Counted from the stretch's first letter, positions 1 through 10,000 are shown. The stretch is 64,000 nucleotides of DNA from Sphingobacteriales bacterium (GCA_004295245.1 REAR01000057.1:1-64000); one strand, 5' to 3'. Translations and numbers: made by a program. Notes: generated by a model from the letters alone, not told the origin.

Positions 1-627
1 AACAAAACAAAAGGTAATAACAGTGGGTGGATAGTGATTACAATGGGCTGGGGGATGGCTGTTTTTACCGGTGTGTACGCATCTTTACACTTGGGTGGTA
101 AGGGCCATTTAAATCCTGCTGTTACCATTGCTATGGCTTACCTGGGTAATATTCCCTGGGAGGATGTGGGTGTTTTTATTTCGGCGCAATTTGCCGGTGC
201 TATAACAGGTGCCCTATTAGTTTGGTTAGCGTATCGCCAACATTTTGCTGTTACTGTTAATGCAGCTGATAAGTTGGCAGTTTTTTGCAATGCACCCGCT
301 ATAAGAAGCACTCCTAATAATTTAATAACAGAAATCATTGGCACATTTGTTTTGGTGCTGGGTGCTTTATTAATGTCTCCGGCAGAAGTAAAGCTGGGTG
401 CATTAGATGCGTTGCCGGTAGGTTTTTTAGTATTGGCCATAGGTTTATCACTGGGTGGGCCTACGGGTTATGCCATTAACCCTGCAAGAGATTTGGGGCC
501 GCGTATTGCGCATTTTATTTTACCAATACCCGGTAAAAGAGATAGCGATTGGAGTTACGCATGGATACCCGTTCTGGGTCCGGTACTGGGTGGTTTATTA
601 GCTGCTGTAATTTTTAATCTGTTGTAA
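1..627 (+). CDS. MIP family channel (aquaporin / glycerol facilitator), 5' end outside window
   Basis: Frame open from base 1; two NPA motifs (HLNPAVTIA, INPARDLGPR). Confidence 0.9.
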   Translation, partial: NKTKGNNSGWIVITMGWGMAVFTGVYASLHLGGKGHLNPAVTIAMAYLGNIPWEDVGVFISAQFAGAITGALLVWLAYRQHFAVTVNAADKLAVFCNAPAIRSTPNNLITEIIGTFVLVLGALLMSPAEVKLGALDALPVGFLVLAIGLSLGGPTGYAINPARDLGPRIAHFILPIPGKRDSDWSYAWIPVLGPVLGGLLAAVIFNLL

Positions 628-629
628 GT

Positions 630-1148
630 ATGAAAAAATATTTTGTATTGTTTGCAGTAATAGCCGTTGGGTATACTGTTACGGCACAAACACCCGAAGA
701 AAAATTAAAAGAGTTGGGCGTTGTATTGCCGACTGCATCAAAACCTATTGCTAATTATGTAAATGCAGTACGTACAGGTAACTTAATTTTTTTAGCAGGC
801 AAGGGCCCTAAACGTGCAGATGGTACTGATGTAACCGGTAAAGTAGGTAAAGACCTGACAATTGAACAGGGATATGAAGCGGCAAAGCTGGTTGCTATAA
901 ATCAACTGGCAGTGCTAAAAGCGGCATTAGGAGACTTAAAAAAAGTAAAGCGTATTGTAAAAGTATTGGGTATGGTGAATTGCGAAAGCAGTTTTACAGA
1001 ACAACCTAAAGTGATTAATGGCTTTTCTGATTTTATGGTAGCTGTGTTTGGAGAAAAAGGTAAACATGCCCGCAGTGCTGTAGGCATGCATGCATTACCA
1101 AATAATATTGCGGTAGAAATAGAATTAATTGTAGAAGTAGAAGATTGA
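630..1148 (+). CDS. RidA/YjgF family protein with N-terminal signal peptide
   Basis: Hydrophobic leader then RidA-like fold sequence (GNLIFLAGKGPKRADG...HARSAVGMHALPNNIAVEIELIVEV). Confidence 0.85.
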   Translation: MKKYFVLFAVIAVGYTVTAQTPEEKLKELGVVLPTASKPIANYVNAVRTGNLIFLAGKGPKRADGTDVTGKVGKDLTIEQGYEAAKLVAINQLAVLKAALGDLKKVKRIVKVLGMVNCESSFTEQPKVINGFSDFMVAVFGEKGKHARSAVGMHALPNNIAVEIELIVEVED

Positions 1149-1160
1149 AATAAAATGGGA

Positions 1161-1199
1161 TAAAAGAAAAAGAGCGGCTTAGCCGCTCTTTTTCTTTTA
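1161..1199. terminator. bidirectional intrinsic terminator
   Basis: TAAAAGAAAAAGAGCGGCT-T-AGCCGCTCTTTTTCTTTTA between convergent genes. Confidence 0.9.
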
Positions 1200-1202
1200 T
1201 CG

Positions 1203-1691
1203 TCATATAATTAATACAAGCAGCCAGATTGCCGCCCAAACAATTAAACCAATCCAGGCCCATTTAACACGCTTTTTCTTTTTCTCGTCATTAATAAGAT
1301 AGGCAATAAGAACACCTATTAAACCTACAAATAAACCCAATAAAAAACCACCTACATGAAAGCCATCTGTGCCAGCGGCGGGTTTATAATATTTCAACAG
1401 TTTTTTATTATTTACAGTGCCATCCTCGTTAATGCTGGCTCGTAATTGCTTTTGCGCCTTTTTAAACATCAGCTTATTGGCTACAGACATTTTTTCTCCG
1501 GTTAATTGCTGTAGTTCATTTACGTTAATCTCTGATAAATCTAAAAGAGAAATGGTAAGCCCGGTTTTGCCAATGGGTACTTTAATAGCTGCCGCATAAA
1601 CTGGCTTTGGTGAAGGGGTGCTTACTTCTGACGCTGCAAATGAAATTGTAATACAGCAAATGGCTGCAATGAGTAAGAGGTGTTTTCTCAT
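1203..1691 (-). CDS. hypothetical exported protein with C-terminal TM segments
   Basis: ORF with signal peptide, two hydrophobic C-terminal helices. Confidence 0.7.
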   Translation of the reverse strand: MRKHLLLIAAICCITISFAASEVSTPSPKPVYAAAIKVPIGKTGLTISLLDLSEINVNELQQLTGEKMSVANKLMFKKAQKQLRASINEDGTVNNKKLLKYYKPAAGTDGFHVGGFLLGLFVGLIGVLIAYLINDEKKKKRVKWAWIGLIVWAAIWLLVLII

Positions 1692-1819
1692 GGTTTAAGC
1701 TTTTGTTGGTGAGGAATGTTTTTAGTTCTAACTATTGAAAGTACAAATTGTTTACTTACGTTGTTGGGTATTTTTAAATAATAAATAAGGCTTTATGTAT
1801 AGCCCCTATTTGTGTAAAA

Positions 1820-1883
1820 GTTAAACTGAGCGTAGCAACGATGTTGCTATGATCCCGAACGTTCGGGGCAGTGGCTGGTAAAC
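1820..1883 (-). repeat. dispersed intergenic unit, subfamily B, 64-bp variant with CCCGAACGTTCGGG palindrome
   Basis: gttaaactgagcgtagcaacgatgttgctatgatcccgaacgttcggggcagtggctggtaaac; matches other B copies. Confidence 0.85.
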
Positions 1884-3061
1884 TATATTGTATTTAACCC
1901 CTGCACAATAATGCTGCAGGCTTTTTTTATTTCAGCTTCTGTAATAATTAACGGCGGAGCAATGCGCAGGCAATGGGGTGCAAATAAAAACCAGTCGGTA
2001 AATACCCCTTGCTCAAGACAATAGTCAATTAATTTTTTTGTAGTGTCAAAGCTGTCCAGCTCAACAGCCATCCATAGCCCAAAAGAGTGAATGGCTTTTA
2101 TGGCGGGATGCTGCAATTGTTTTTTAAAAATCAGCTCTTTCTGGGCAACTGTTTCTATATGCTTTTCTGCCAGCAATGCATTGAGCCCGGCCATGCCGGC
2201 TGCGCAGCTAACAGGATGGCCGCCAAAAGTGGTAATATGTCCTAAAATAGGGTTGTTTGTAAAAGCATCCATCAATTGTTTTGATGCAATAAAAGCACCC
2301 AATGGCATACCGGCACCCAGTGCCTTACCCAGTAAGAGTATATCGGGTACTATATTAAAATGCTCAAAAGCCCATAGCTTACCGGTACGGCCAAAGGCGG
2401 CTTGTATTTCATCTAATATAAGTAGTGTGCCATATTCATTACACTTGTTACGCAAAGCCTGCATCCATTGCATAGAGGGGGCTTTTACCCCACTTTCTGC
2501 TTGTATGGTTTCTACTATTACGCAGGCTGTTTTATGACTGATTTGCTGCAACGATTCAAGAGCATTATACTCCAGGTGTAATACATCAGGCAGTAAGGGG
2601 CGGAAGGCATTTCGCCAATACTCATCGCCCATAACACTGAGTGCCCCTTGTGTAGAGCCATGGTACGAATTTTTAAATGCAATTATTTGTGTACGATTAG
2701 TAACCCGCTTGGCCAGTTTCATAGCACCTTCTGTTGCCTCTGTGCCAGAATTGGTAAAGTAAACACTATTAAGAGAATTGGGTAACAGTTCTGCTAAACG
2801 TTTGGCATAGTGTACTTGTGGTGTTTGCACCAGCTCTCCGTAAACCATAATATGCAGGTACTGATTGGCCTGTTGCTGTATTGCGCTTACTACAGCTGGG
2901 TGGCAATGCCCGATATTACAAACACTAATGCCACCAATCAAGTCTAAATATGCGCTGCCGTTTTTTTCATAGAGATACATGCCTGCGGCTTTTTCAATTT
3001 CTATAGCCAGCGGTGCTGTTGATGTTTGGGCAATATGCTGTAAAAAAAGTTGGCGCATGTT
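1883..3061 (-). CDS. class III aminotransferase (acetylornithine/ornithine aminotransferase-like)
   Basis: Fold-type I PLP motifs (NSGTEATEGAMKLAKR, ILDEIQAAFGRTGKLWAFEH, LLGKALGAGMPLGAF); start chosen at MNMRQ. Confidence 0.85.
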   Translation of the reverse strand, partial: NMRQLFLQHIAQTSTAPLAIEIEKAAGMYLYEKNGSAYLDLIGGISVCNIGHCHPAVVSAIQQQANQYLHIMVYGELVQTPQVHYAKRLAELLPNSLNSVYFTNSGTEATEGAMKLAKRVTNRTQIIAFKNSYHGSTQGALSVMGDEYWRNAFRPLLPDVLHLEYNALESLQQISHKTACVIVETIQAESGVKAPSMQWMQALRNKCNEYGTLLILDEIQAAFGRTGKLWAFEHFNIVPDILLLGKALGAGMPLGAFIASKQLMDAFTNNPILGHITTFGGHPVSCAAGMAGLNALLAEKHIETVAQKELIFKKQLQHPAIKAIHSFGLWMAVELDSFDTTKKLIDYCLEQGVFTDWFLFAPHCLRIAPPLIITEAEIKKACSIIVQGLNTI

Positions 3062-3139
3062 CATTTGCCAAAAATACAAATACCGTTGGGTTATATTAAT
3101 AGAGAAACAGGATATTTGTAATTCATTAAAAAAGTAACC

Positions 3140-3673
3140 ATGCCTGTAATATTACCAGTAGAAGGAGTACATCCACAATTTGGAGAAGATTGTTTTATTG
3201 CCCCAAATGCTACCATTGTGGGCGATGTGGTAACCGGCAATCAATGCAGCATCTGGTTCAATGCCGTGGTGCGAGGAGATGTTAACAGCATTCGCTTGGG
3301 TAATAAAGTAAATGTGCAGGATGGAGCCGTTATACATGCCACTTACAAAAAAACAAAAGCAATTATTGGTAATAATGTATCTATTGGGCACAATGCTATT
3401 GTGCATGGCTGCACCCTGCACGACAATGTATTAATTGGTATGGGCTCTATTGTAATGGATAATGCAATAGTGCATAGTAATACTATTATTGCCGCCGGTG
3501 CTGTGGTTTTAGAAGGAACGATTTGTGAAGCCGGAAGTATTTATGCCGGAGTGCCTGCCAAAAAAGTAAAAGATATTTCTAAAGATCTTATCAGCGGAGA
3601 AATTAACCGCATTGCTGATAATTATATTAAATACTCCGGCTGGTTTAAAGACGCATCAGCCCAAGCATCTTAA
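3140..3673 (+). CDS. gamma-carbonic anhydrase-like hexapeptide-repeat protein
   Basis: Left-handed beta-helix repeats (IGNNVSIGHNAIVHGCTLHDNVLIGMGSIVMDNAIV). Confidence 0.9.
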   Translation: MPVILPVEGVHPQFGEDCFIAPNATIVGDVVTGNQCSIWFNAVVRGDVNSIRLGNKVNVQDGAVIHATYKKTKAIIGNNVSIGHNAIVHGCTLHDNVLIGMGSIVMDNAIVHSNTIIAAGAVVLEGTICEAGSIYAGVPAKKVKDISKDLISGEINRIADNYIKYSGWFKDASAQAS

Positions 3674-3804
3674 AACCAACAGCTATTTTAGGGCTTGCCT
3701 GTCGATGAAATTTGTACGTTCATCGAAAGCTACAGACCAGTGCTTGCGCGGGGCATATAATATTTGTAGTTTTAATACGTTGATATTACAAATCATTGTA
3801 TCCG

Positions 3805-3990
3805 ATGAAAGCACGTACACTCTTCTCTCTTTTCTTATCCCTTTTCATGCTGTGCATGCTTTCCTCCTGTAGCGTTTGGAACAAACTTTTTCCACCAAAA
3901 AGTGGTTGCCCAAGCAATGGTAAAAATGTGGGTGCAGAGCGGTTATTAAGTGGCGAAAAAGTACCTAAGGCAAAAAAATTCAAAGCGTAG
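3805..3990 (+). CDS. small putative lipoprotein
   Basis: Short ORF with lipobox LSSC after hydrophobic leader. Confidence 0.65.
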   Translation: MKARTLFSLFLSLFMLCMLSSCSVWNKLFPPKSGCPSNGKNVGAERLLSGEKVPKAKKFKA

Positions 3991-4043
3991 AGAATCATCC
4001 TGTGTAACAGCGGGGTATTTTATAAATTTAAATCCGTCCCTTT

Positions 4044-4376
4044 ATGAGCCTTACATTACGTACCGATTTTGGTTGTACCGAAGCCGTTATAGATGACGAT
4101 TGCGGTCAGAAAAGATTTTATGAAGTGGCTGATATTTTATGCGATGAGCTGAATATCAAATTTGTAAATAAGTTGGATGATTTTGACTCGCTGGTATGGG
4201 AGTTTAATTACAAAGGCCACACCCTAACCCTGCATTACAATATTTATACAGGCATTTCTATTTACCCGCGTAAATTCAGAGAGGCTGTTCGTAAAGAAAA
4301 CGATGCGGTGGTAGAAGTAGCCCGCTATTTAGAAACAAAATTATTAGTAAATACCGCTAAAAGATATCTATCATAG
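4044..4376 (+). CDS. conserved hypothetical protein (110 aa)
   Basis: Intact ORF in coding context; no recognised motif. Confidence 0.65.
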   Translation: MSLTLRTDFGCTEAVIDDDCGQKRFYEVADILCDELNIKFVNKLDDFDSLVWEFNYKGHTLTLHYNIYTGISIYPRKFREAVRKENDAVVEVARYLETKLLVNTAKRYLS

Positions 4377-4407
4377 TTTCAGTTGGTCGTATCCTTTATG
4401 TTAGTTT

Positions 4408-4437
4408 CCCCGGCATTTTTGCCGGGGTTTTTATTTT
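4408..4437 (+). terminator. intrinsic terminator
   Basis: CCCCGGC-attttt-GCCGGGG then TTTTTATTTT. Confidence 0.9.
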
Positions 4438-4452
4438 GCAGAAGTATTGGTT

Positions 4453-4504
4453 TATTACAGACATTTGAATGTTTATTAAGCATCGTTGCGTCGCACTCTT
4501 GTGC
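4453..4504 (+). repeat. dispersed intergenic unit, subfamily A (5' half diverged)
   Basis: gcatcgttgcgtcgcactcttgtgc core. Confidence 0.8.
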
Positions 4505-4617
4505 TTTTAGATATGTGGGCAGCAAGTGCAATGCAATGATTACATACTGTTTTTTTTTAGTAGCGCCTCATAAATACAATGCAATTTTGCAGTAACTATT
4601 TAAACTTTTTTATTTTT

Positions 4618-6204
4618 ATGAAGTTTACCGTTTTATGCGCCATACTAAGCACCTGTATTCTTTTCTCCTGTAAAGAAGAAAAAAAGAAAGCTGTAGCCAC
4701 CTCAGAACCTATAACTATAGCAGAGTCTGTAACACAATTATACATAGATAGCAGCCGCATTGAAAGCTTTATTGTTGCAAACAAGCTTACAGACTCTATG
4801 GCCAACCGGCTGCGGCAGTTTTATACTGGCAGAGGCTATCAATATGCGTGGTTTAATAATGATGGGTTGGCTGAATATACCGATGCGTTCTATAATATGT
4901 ATGTTGATTATGCTGCCTATGCTGGAGATAGTGCTGCTGTATATAAAATGCTTCCGGCTATTTATGATAGCGTGGTTACTGCCATGGCATTTAATGCAAA
5001 GGATACTATCACCAGCACTGCAGAACTCTTACTTACGCTTCAGTTTTTTAGGTATGCCCGCCGGGCTTATGCAGGTAACCCGCAGTTAGATGCCAAAGAA
5101 TTGGAATGGTTTATACCTCGTAAAAAACTAAACCTTCCTGTATTGTTAGATAGTATGCTGGCTGCAAAAGAAAAAGATATATCGGCTTATGAGCCCGTTA
5201 ACAGGCAATACCATTTATTAAAAGAATACCTGATAAAATATTACGCTATTGAAAAACGGGGTGGTTGGAGCCCGATAGTTATTGCTACCAAAAAAATTGA
5301 AGTAGGCGATACCGCATCGGGAATTGCACTAGTAAAACAACGCCTTTTTTTAACCGGAGATTTAGCGGCAGTTGATACCAGTAATGAGTTTAATGCAGCT
5401 TTAATGCTAGCTATAAAAAATTTCCAGCACCGGTATGGTTTTAATGAAGATGGAAAACTGAGCAACAGCCTGCTAGCAGAAATGAACCGGCCAATAACAG
5501 AACGTATACAGCAACTATTAATTAATATGGAGCGCATTCGCTGGGTGCCTGCTACGCCCACTACTGACTACCTGCTGGTAAATATTCCAGAATTTAAACT
5601 GCATGTATATGAAAAAGGACAGTATGCTTTTAATATGAATGTGGTAGTTGGTACAGCAGCTAACAGCACCGTTATTTTTAATGGCAACTTAAAGCATGTT
5701 GTTTTTAGCCCTTACTGGAATGTGCCACCCGGCATTTTAAAAAACGAAGTATTGCCTGCCATTAAACGCAACTCCAATTATCTGGCAAAGCATAATATGG
5801 AGTGGAATGGTGGTGCGGTACGGCAAATGCCCGGGCCTAAAAATTCATTGGGTCTTGTAAAATTTTTATTTCCCAATACTTATAATATTTATTTACACGA
5901 TAGCCCTGCAAAAAGTCTGTTTGAAGAAAGTAAAAGGGCTTTCAGCCACGGGTGCATACGGGTGGCAGCGCCTAAAAAGTTAGCCGGCTTTTTATTAAAG
6001 CCTTATCCAGAGTGGACCGATGAAAAAATTACAGCAGCCATGAACAAAGGCAAAGAACAGTATGTTGGCTTACAAAAAACAGTGCCTGTGTTTATAGGTT
6101 ATTTTACTGCATGGGTTGACAGAGATGGCAAACTTAATTTTAGAAATGATATATATGGGCACGATAAAAGAATGGCGCAGCGTTTATTTAGTGCAGCCAA
6201 ATAA
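4618..6204 (+). CDS. L,D-transpeptidase, YcbB-like, lipoprotein
   Basis: Lipobox LFSC; peptidoglycan-binding-like region; YkuD motif FSHGCIRVAAP. Confidence 0.9.
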   Translation: MKFTVLCAILSTCILFSCKEEKKKAVATSEPITIAESVTQLYIDSSRIESFIVANKLTDSMANRLRQFYTGRGYQYAWFNNDGLAEYTDAFYNMYVDYAAYAGDSAAVYKMLPAIYDSVVTAMAFNAKDTITSTAELLLTLQFFRYARRAYAGNPQLDAKELEWFIPRKKLNLPVLLDSMLAAKEKDISAYEPVNRQYHLLKEYLIKYYAIEKRGGWSPIVIATKKIEVGDTASGIALVKQRLFLTGDLAAVDTSNEFNAALMLAIKNFQHRYGFNEDGKLSNSLLAEMNRPITERIQQLLINMERIRWVPATPTTDYLLVNIPEFKLHVYEKGQYAFNMNVVVGTAANSTVIFNGNLKHVVFSPYWNVPPGILKNEVLPAIKRNSNYLAKHNMEWNGGAVRQMPGPKNSLGLVKFLFPNTYNIYLHDSPAKSLFEESKRAFSHGCIRVAAPKKLAGFLLKPYPEWTDEKITAAMNKGKEQYVGLQKTVPVFIGYFTAWVDRDGKLNFRNDIYGHDKRMAQRLFSAAK

Positions 6205-6235
6205 TAACTGATTTATTGCTGCCACATGTACTGCC

Positions 6236-6287
6236 GATGAACTGAGCGTAGCAAGGATGCTGCTATAGAAAATTAATGCCGGTTTAT
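6236..6287 (-). repeat. dispersed intergenic unit, subfamily B
   Basis: gatgaactgagcgtagcaaggatgctgctatagaaaattaatgccggtttat. Confidence 0.85.
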
Positions 6288-8794
6288 TAAAATGCCAAAC
6301 GGAAACTAAAGAAAGCTCCAAAGCGCTTATTGCGTTCTGCAGGCAGGGGGCGTGGAGCGAGGCGCCATATAAAATCCATACGAAACACTTTGAAGATATT
6401 GTCTACGCCGGTACCAACTTCCATATACGTTTTGCCGTCAAGCGATTGAAATTTATAATCTGGCGAAGTATTGAATTGTTTATTGCTTTCGCTTAAGCTG
6501 CCCCATAAACCTTTAAGCGTCCAAAACTGCCTGAATTTTAATTTACGGGTAAGGGGAATAAAACGGAAGAGGCCGTTGCCTATATTATGCTCCAGGTTAA
6601 ATCCGGCATAGCGGTCGTGCAAATACTCCCACCGGTTCATTAAATTATAGGCGTATTTATTGTAATAATAAATTTCATTGCCAGGCGCCACATCCAGCAT
6701 CATAAAAGGTAAGGTGCCGGTAGTTTTACCTGCAAAAACATTATAGTATAAGCTACCATAGGGGGCTATTTTTAAGTAGTCAGATACATTAGCAAATAGC
6801 TTGTAATAATTATAGTTGCTTTTAAAAATTCCCTTTGTGCCTTTTGTAATGCGCAGCTCTGCAATTGGAAACTCGCTGCCCAAACTATACCTATAAAAAG
6901 TATTTTCAAGAAATTTTTCGTTGTAAGCAAAACGCAGGCGCAAAGTGGTTTCAAAGGTGTTTAAAGTGTTACTGGCGGTATAAATATCTTTAGGCGGCAG
7001 GTTCATTAACGGATTATATTTAAACTGTGTGCCTGTAAGTTTTACAGATAAACCGGGTGTCCATTCTTTAAATAAAGAAACAGTGGCTTCTTCTGTAAAT
7101 AAAAATTTAATGGGTACGTTTTTTTTTCGGATAGCCAATGCAAAAATATTATCCTGGCTTACTTCGTCCATGTAATGTTGGCCATAATCCATATCTTTTG
7201 AATACTTGGCAAAAATATAGCTCCGTGGGTTTTTGTTAAAGAGATACATGCCATCTACCTGGTATTTAAATTTTTGGTCTTTAAAACCATAGGCAAGGTA
7301 GCCATGTAAAATAAGGTTCTTATTAAAATGCCGGTTGGTGCCTAAATCCCAACGTAAGCGTAGCCCCTCTACCACATTACTAAAAATCCAATTTTGCCAA
7401 GGCCCTATTTCATAATTGCCTACTGGCAAGTACCCCGTTCCTATAAAATTAATCATGCGGGTATACTTTTTAAATAGGGGCATCTTTTGCAGTGTATCAA
7501 TCATTAAGTACACTGCTTTTTCGTTTTTATTCAGGTCTTCATGGCGCTGGTTTTTCCAAAATTCATCGGCCAATTCGCTGGCGCCATTAGTTATTATAAT
7601 TTCATTCAATACTTTATTTTGCTTAACAGAATCGGCAATAAAGGATTGGTTAACCACCACATCTTTATAGGTGGTGGTTTTTCTGCCAATAACACCAAAA
7701 CGTGTTTTTCCAATAGGGGCAATATCTACTACAAATTTGTCTTTGGTTAAAAACCAGGTAGAGTCATCAATAAGCCGGTATTCTTGTATCATACTCAGCT
7801 TTTCAACAAAGTTAATATTCGCTTCTTTGCTTAAGAACAGGTTCATTTTTTGTACAGCCCAGGTAGTATCGTGCACCCAGCAATCGCCTTCAAATGTATT
7901 TTCTCCTTTGCGCTTGGGCTGAAAAGTCATATGAATAAGGCGGCGGTTATTTACAAACTGCGAGTCAAGAACTTTGTAGTTGTAATACGCATCACCATTA
8001 TCGCTCAACGGGCTTACAAACTGTTTATCAAACACCGGTATAAAGTTGGCATAAACATTTACGTTTTGATCGGTGCCGCCTAAAAGTTTGCTGGCACTTT
8101 CATTGTTTACACCTTGTGTTTTGCTTCCTTTAATTATTTCCTTGGTACGGTAAGGGCTTTTCTGATAAAAGTAATCAGAGATGGTCTCTGTTAAAAAAAC
8201 AGGTAAGAAGGGGGCTGCTTCAGTGCTATCCACATTATCCAGTATAAAACCAAAAGGCTTTAATAAGCCCATTTGTTTCATTTTGTCTTTATTAATGCGG
8301 TTCAAATCCAACTCCAGCTTATTGTAAAGCTCATAAGCAAAATTGTCAAACCGGTAGCGGTCGTTAAACTTCTTACGTTTTACAATTCGTTTCCACATTA
8401 AAAGCCCACGGTCAATTTTTTTGCGCACTATAGCTTCACTGGTTAGTTTACCCCGGTCCAGGCCTATTACTATTTCTATTTCATTGCCAACGGCTCGTTT
8501 TAAAAAATCGCCACCAATAAATACTTTATAATCTTTATAGCCAACATAACTCACCAGCAGCGTATCTCCAGGCCAATCAGAAAATCTGAAAATGAAATTA
8601 CCGGCAGAGTCGCTAAGCTTGCCTCCAGAAGATTTTATGAATTGTATGGATGCAAAAGGGATTCTTTCGTCACTCAGGGCGTCTTTTATATAACCTTTTA
8701 CAACCTTGGTTTGCGCTGTGCAGAGCTGTGCCAGAAGTAAAAAAGATACAATCAATAAAGTTCCTAACGGTTGTTGTTTCAAGCGAGTAAGCAT
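6287..8794 (-). CDS. DUF5686-like outer membrane protein with N-terminal carboxypeptidase-regulatory-like domain
   Basis: Signal peptide, VVKGYIKDALSDERIPFASIQF CarboxypepD_reg-like start, beta-rich C-terminus ending in FSFRLAF. Confidence 0.8.
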   Translation of the reverse strand: MLTRLKQQPLGTLLIVSFLLLAQLCTAQTKVVKGYIKDALSDERIPFASIQFIKSSGGKLSDSAGNFIFRFSDWPGDTLLVSYVGYKDYKVFIGGDFLKRAVGNEIEIVIGLDRGKLTSEAIVRKKIDRGLLMWKRIVKRKKFNDRYRFDNFAYELYNKLELDLNRINKDKMKQMGLLKPFGFILDNVDSTEAAPFLPVFLTETISDYFYQKSPYRTKEIIKGSKTQGVNNESASKLLGGTDQNVNVYANFIPVFDKQFVSPLSDNGDAYYNYKVLDSQFVNNRRLIHMTFQPKRKGENTFEGDCWVHDTTWAVQKMNLFLSKEANINFVEKLSMIQEYRLIDDSTWFLTKDKFVVDIAPIGKTRFGVIGRKTTTYKDVVVNQSFIADSVKQNKVLNEIIITNGASELADEFWKNQRHEDLNKNEKAVYLMIDTLQKMPLFKKYTRMINFIGTGYLPVGNYEIGPWQNWIFSNVVEGLRLRWDLGTNRHFNKNLILHGYLAYGFKDQKFKYQVDGMYLFNKNPRSYIFAKYSKDMDYGQHYMDEVSQDNIFALAIRKKNVPIKFLFTEEATVSLFKEWTPGLSVKLTGTQFKYNPLMNLPPKDIYTASNTLNTFETTLRLRFAYNEKFLENTFYRYSLGSEFPIAELRITKGTKGIFKSNYNYYKLFANVSDYLKIAPYGSLYYNVFAGKTTGTLPFMMLDVAPGNEIYYYNKYAYNLMNRWEYLHDRYAGFNLEHNIGNGLFRFIPLTRKLKFRQFWTLKGLWGSLSESNKQFNTSPDYKFQSLDGKTYMEVGTGVDNIFKVFRMDFIWRLAPRPLPAERNKRFGAFFSFRLAF

Positions 8795-8919
8795 ACCGGT
8801 TCAAAAGTACTATTTAACGGTTACCCAAATTGCTAAAGTATTTTTAATACGATATTTTATGGGCAAAAGGTTTGCTGGAATGATAAAATATTCGTTACTT
8901 TGTGTTTCAAAGTGCTTTT

Positions 8920-9573
8920 ATGACTGAGCATCAACAAAGCCTCGAAGCTTTACAGGATATTAAAAAAATGATGGAGCGCAGCAGCCGTTTCATTAGTTTA
9001 AGCGGCCTTAGCGGTGTTGGCGCCGGTGTTTGTGCACTGGTTGGTGCATGGGTGGCCAGCAACACATTAAAAGCATACAATGCTTTATACCCGCCCAATC
9101 AAAGTACCCCGCGTAAAATTTATCATTGGGGCACAGAAAAAATTGTATTTGATTTAATTCAGATTGCCTTCTTTGTATTAATAGCCGCCATTGCCATTGC
9201 GTTTTTATTTACTTGGTTAAAAAGTAAAAAAACAGGCATGCCTGTTTGGGGTAGCGCAGCCCGTCGTTTGTTATGGAACACCCTATTGCCTCTTTTGGTA
9301 GGTAGTTTTTGCATTCTTAGAATGTTGCAATTTGGTTATTACGATCTGGTGGCCCCCAGCTCCTTATTATTTTATGGGCTGGCATTGGTAAACGCCAGTA
9401 AGTACACGCTGGGGGAAGTGCGTTATCTTGGCTACGGACAATTAATATTAGGCATCATCAACCTATGGATGCCGGGAGAAGGTTTGTTGTTTTGGGCAAT
9501 GGGCTTTGGCATACTGCACATTATTTATGGCGCCTTAATGTGGTGGAAGTATGAAAGAAAAGAAGTAGTATGA
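8920..9573 (+). CDS. hypothetical multi-TM membrane protein
   Basis: Several hydrophobic segments; start chosen at MTEHQQ; paired with HTH gene. Confidence 0.7.
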   Translation: MTEHQQSLEALQDIKKMMERSSRFISLSGLSGVGAGVCALVGAWVASNTLKAYNALYPPNQSTPRKIYHWGTEKIVFDLIQIAFFVLIAAIAIAFLFTWLKSKKTGMPVWGSAARRLLWNTLLPLLVGSFCILRMLQFGYYDLVAPSSLLFYGLALVNASKYTLGEVRYLGYGQLILGIINLWMPGEGLLFWAMGFGILHIIYGALMWWKYERKEVV

Positions 9574-9621
9574 TACCAGCTGCAGTAAACGCTTCAGCAT
9601 CGTTGCGTCGCACACTGCAAC
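9571..9621 (+). repeat. dispersed intergenic unit, subfamily A, beginning on the TGA stop codon
   Basis: tgataccagctgcagtaaacgcttcagcatcgttgcgtcgcacactgcaac. Confidence 0.85.
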
Positions 9622-9676
9622 AGGGCTAATATACTCAGCAAAAAGAAATTTTATAATAACAGGTGCCATCAGGTTT

Positions 9677-9976
9677 ATGAAGAATCCGATAGAAAATTTA
9701 AATAAAACATTCGACAGCCGCATCCGCCTGGGCATCATGAGTGCTTTAATGGTAAATACGGAGGTAAACTTTAATGAGCTGAAAGAATTGATAGGCGTAA
9801 CCGATGGCAACCTGGCATCACACATAAAAACATTAGAAGAAAGCGGGTTTATTAAAGTGCAAAAAGGTTTTATAGGCAGAAAAACAAATACCACCTACTC
9901 TGTTACCAAAGCTGGTGAAAAAGCTTTCAAACAACACCTGGATGCACTGGAACAAATGATAAAAGCGATAAGCTGA
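9677..9976 (+). CDS. winged-helix transcriptional regulator (MarR/ArsR-like)
   Basis: wHTH pattern FNELKELIGVTDGNLASHIKTLEESGFIKVQKGFIGRKTNTTYSVTKAGEKAF. Confidence 0.85.
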   Translation: MKNPIENLNKTFDSRIRLGIMSALMVNTEVNFNELKELIGVTDGNLASHIKTLEESGFIKVQKGFIGRKTNTTYSVTKAGEKAFKQHLDALEQMIKAIS

Positions 9977-10000
9977 TTTTTTTTATCTAATTACTTTGAA

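Noticed and set aside
138-440. Antisense ORF inside aquaporin gene, and many similar shadow ORFs of 60-148 aa in the track
   Set aside because: They lie opposite or out of frame within strongly recognisable genes, lack motifs, and have unlikely composition.
4383-4595. 70-aa ORF between terminator and L,D-transpeptidase
   Set aside because: It spans a terminator and a repeat unit; no coding signature.
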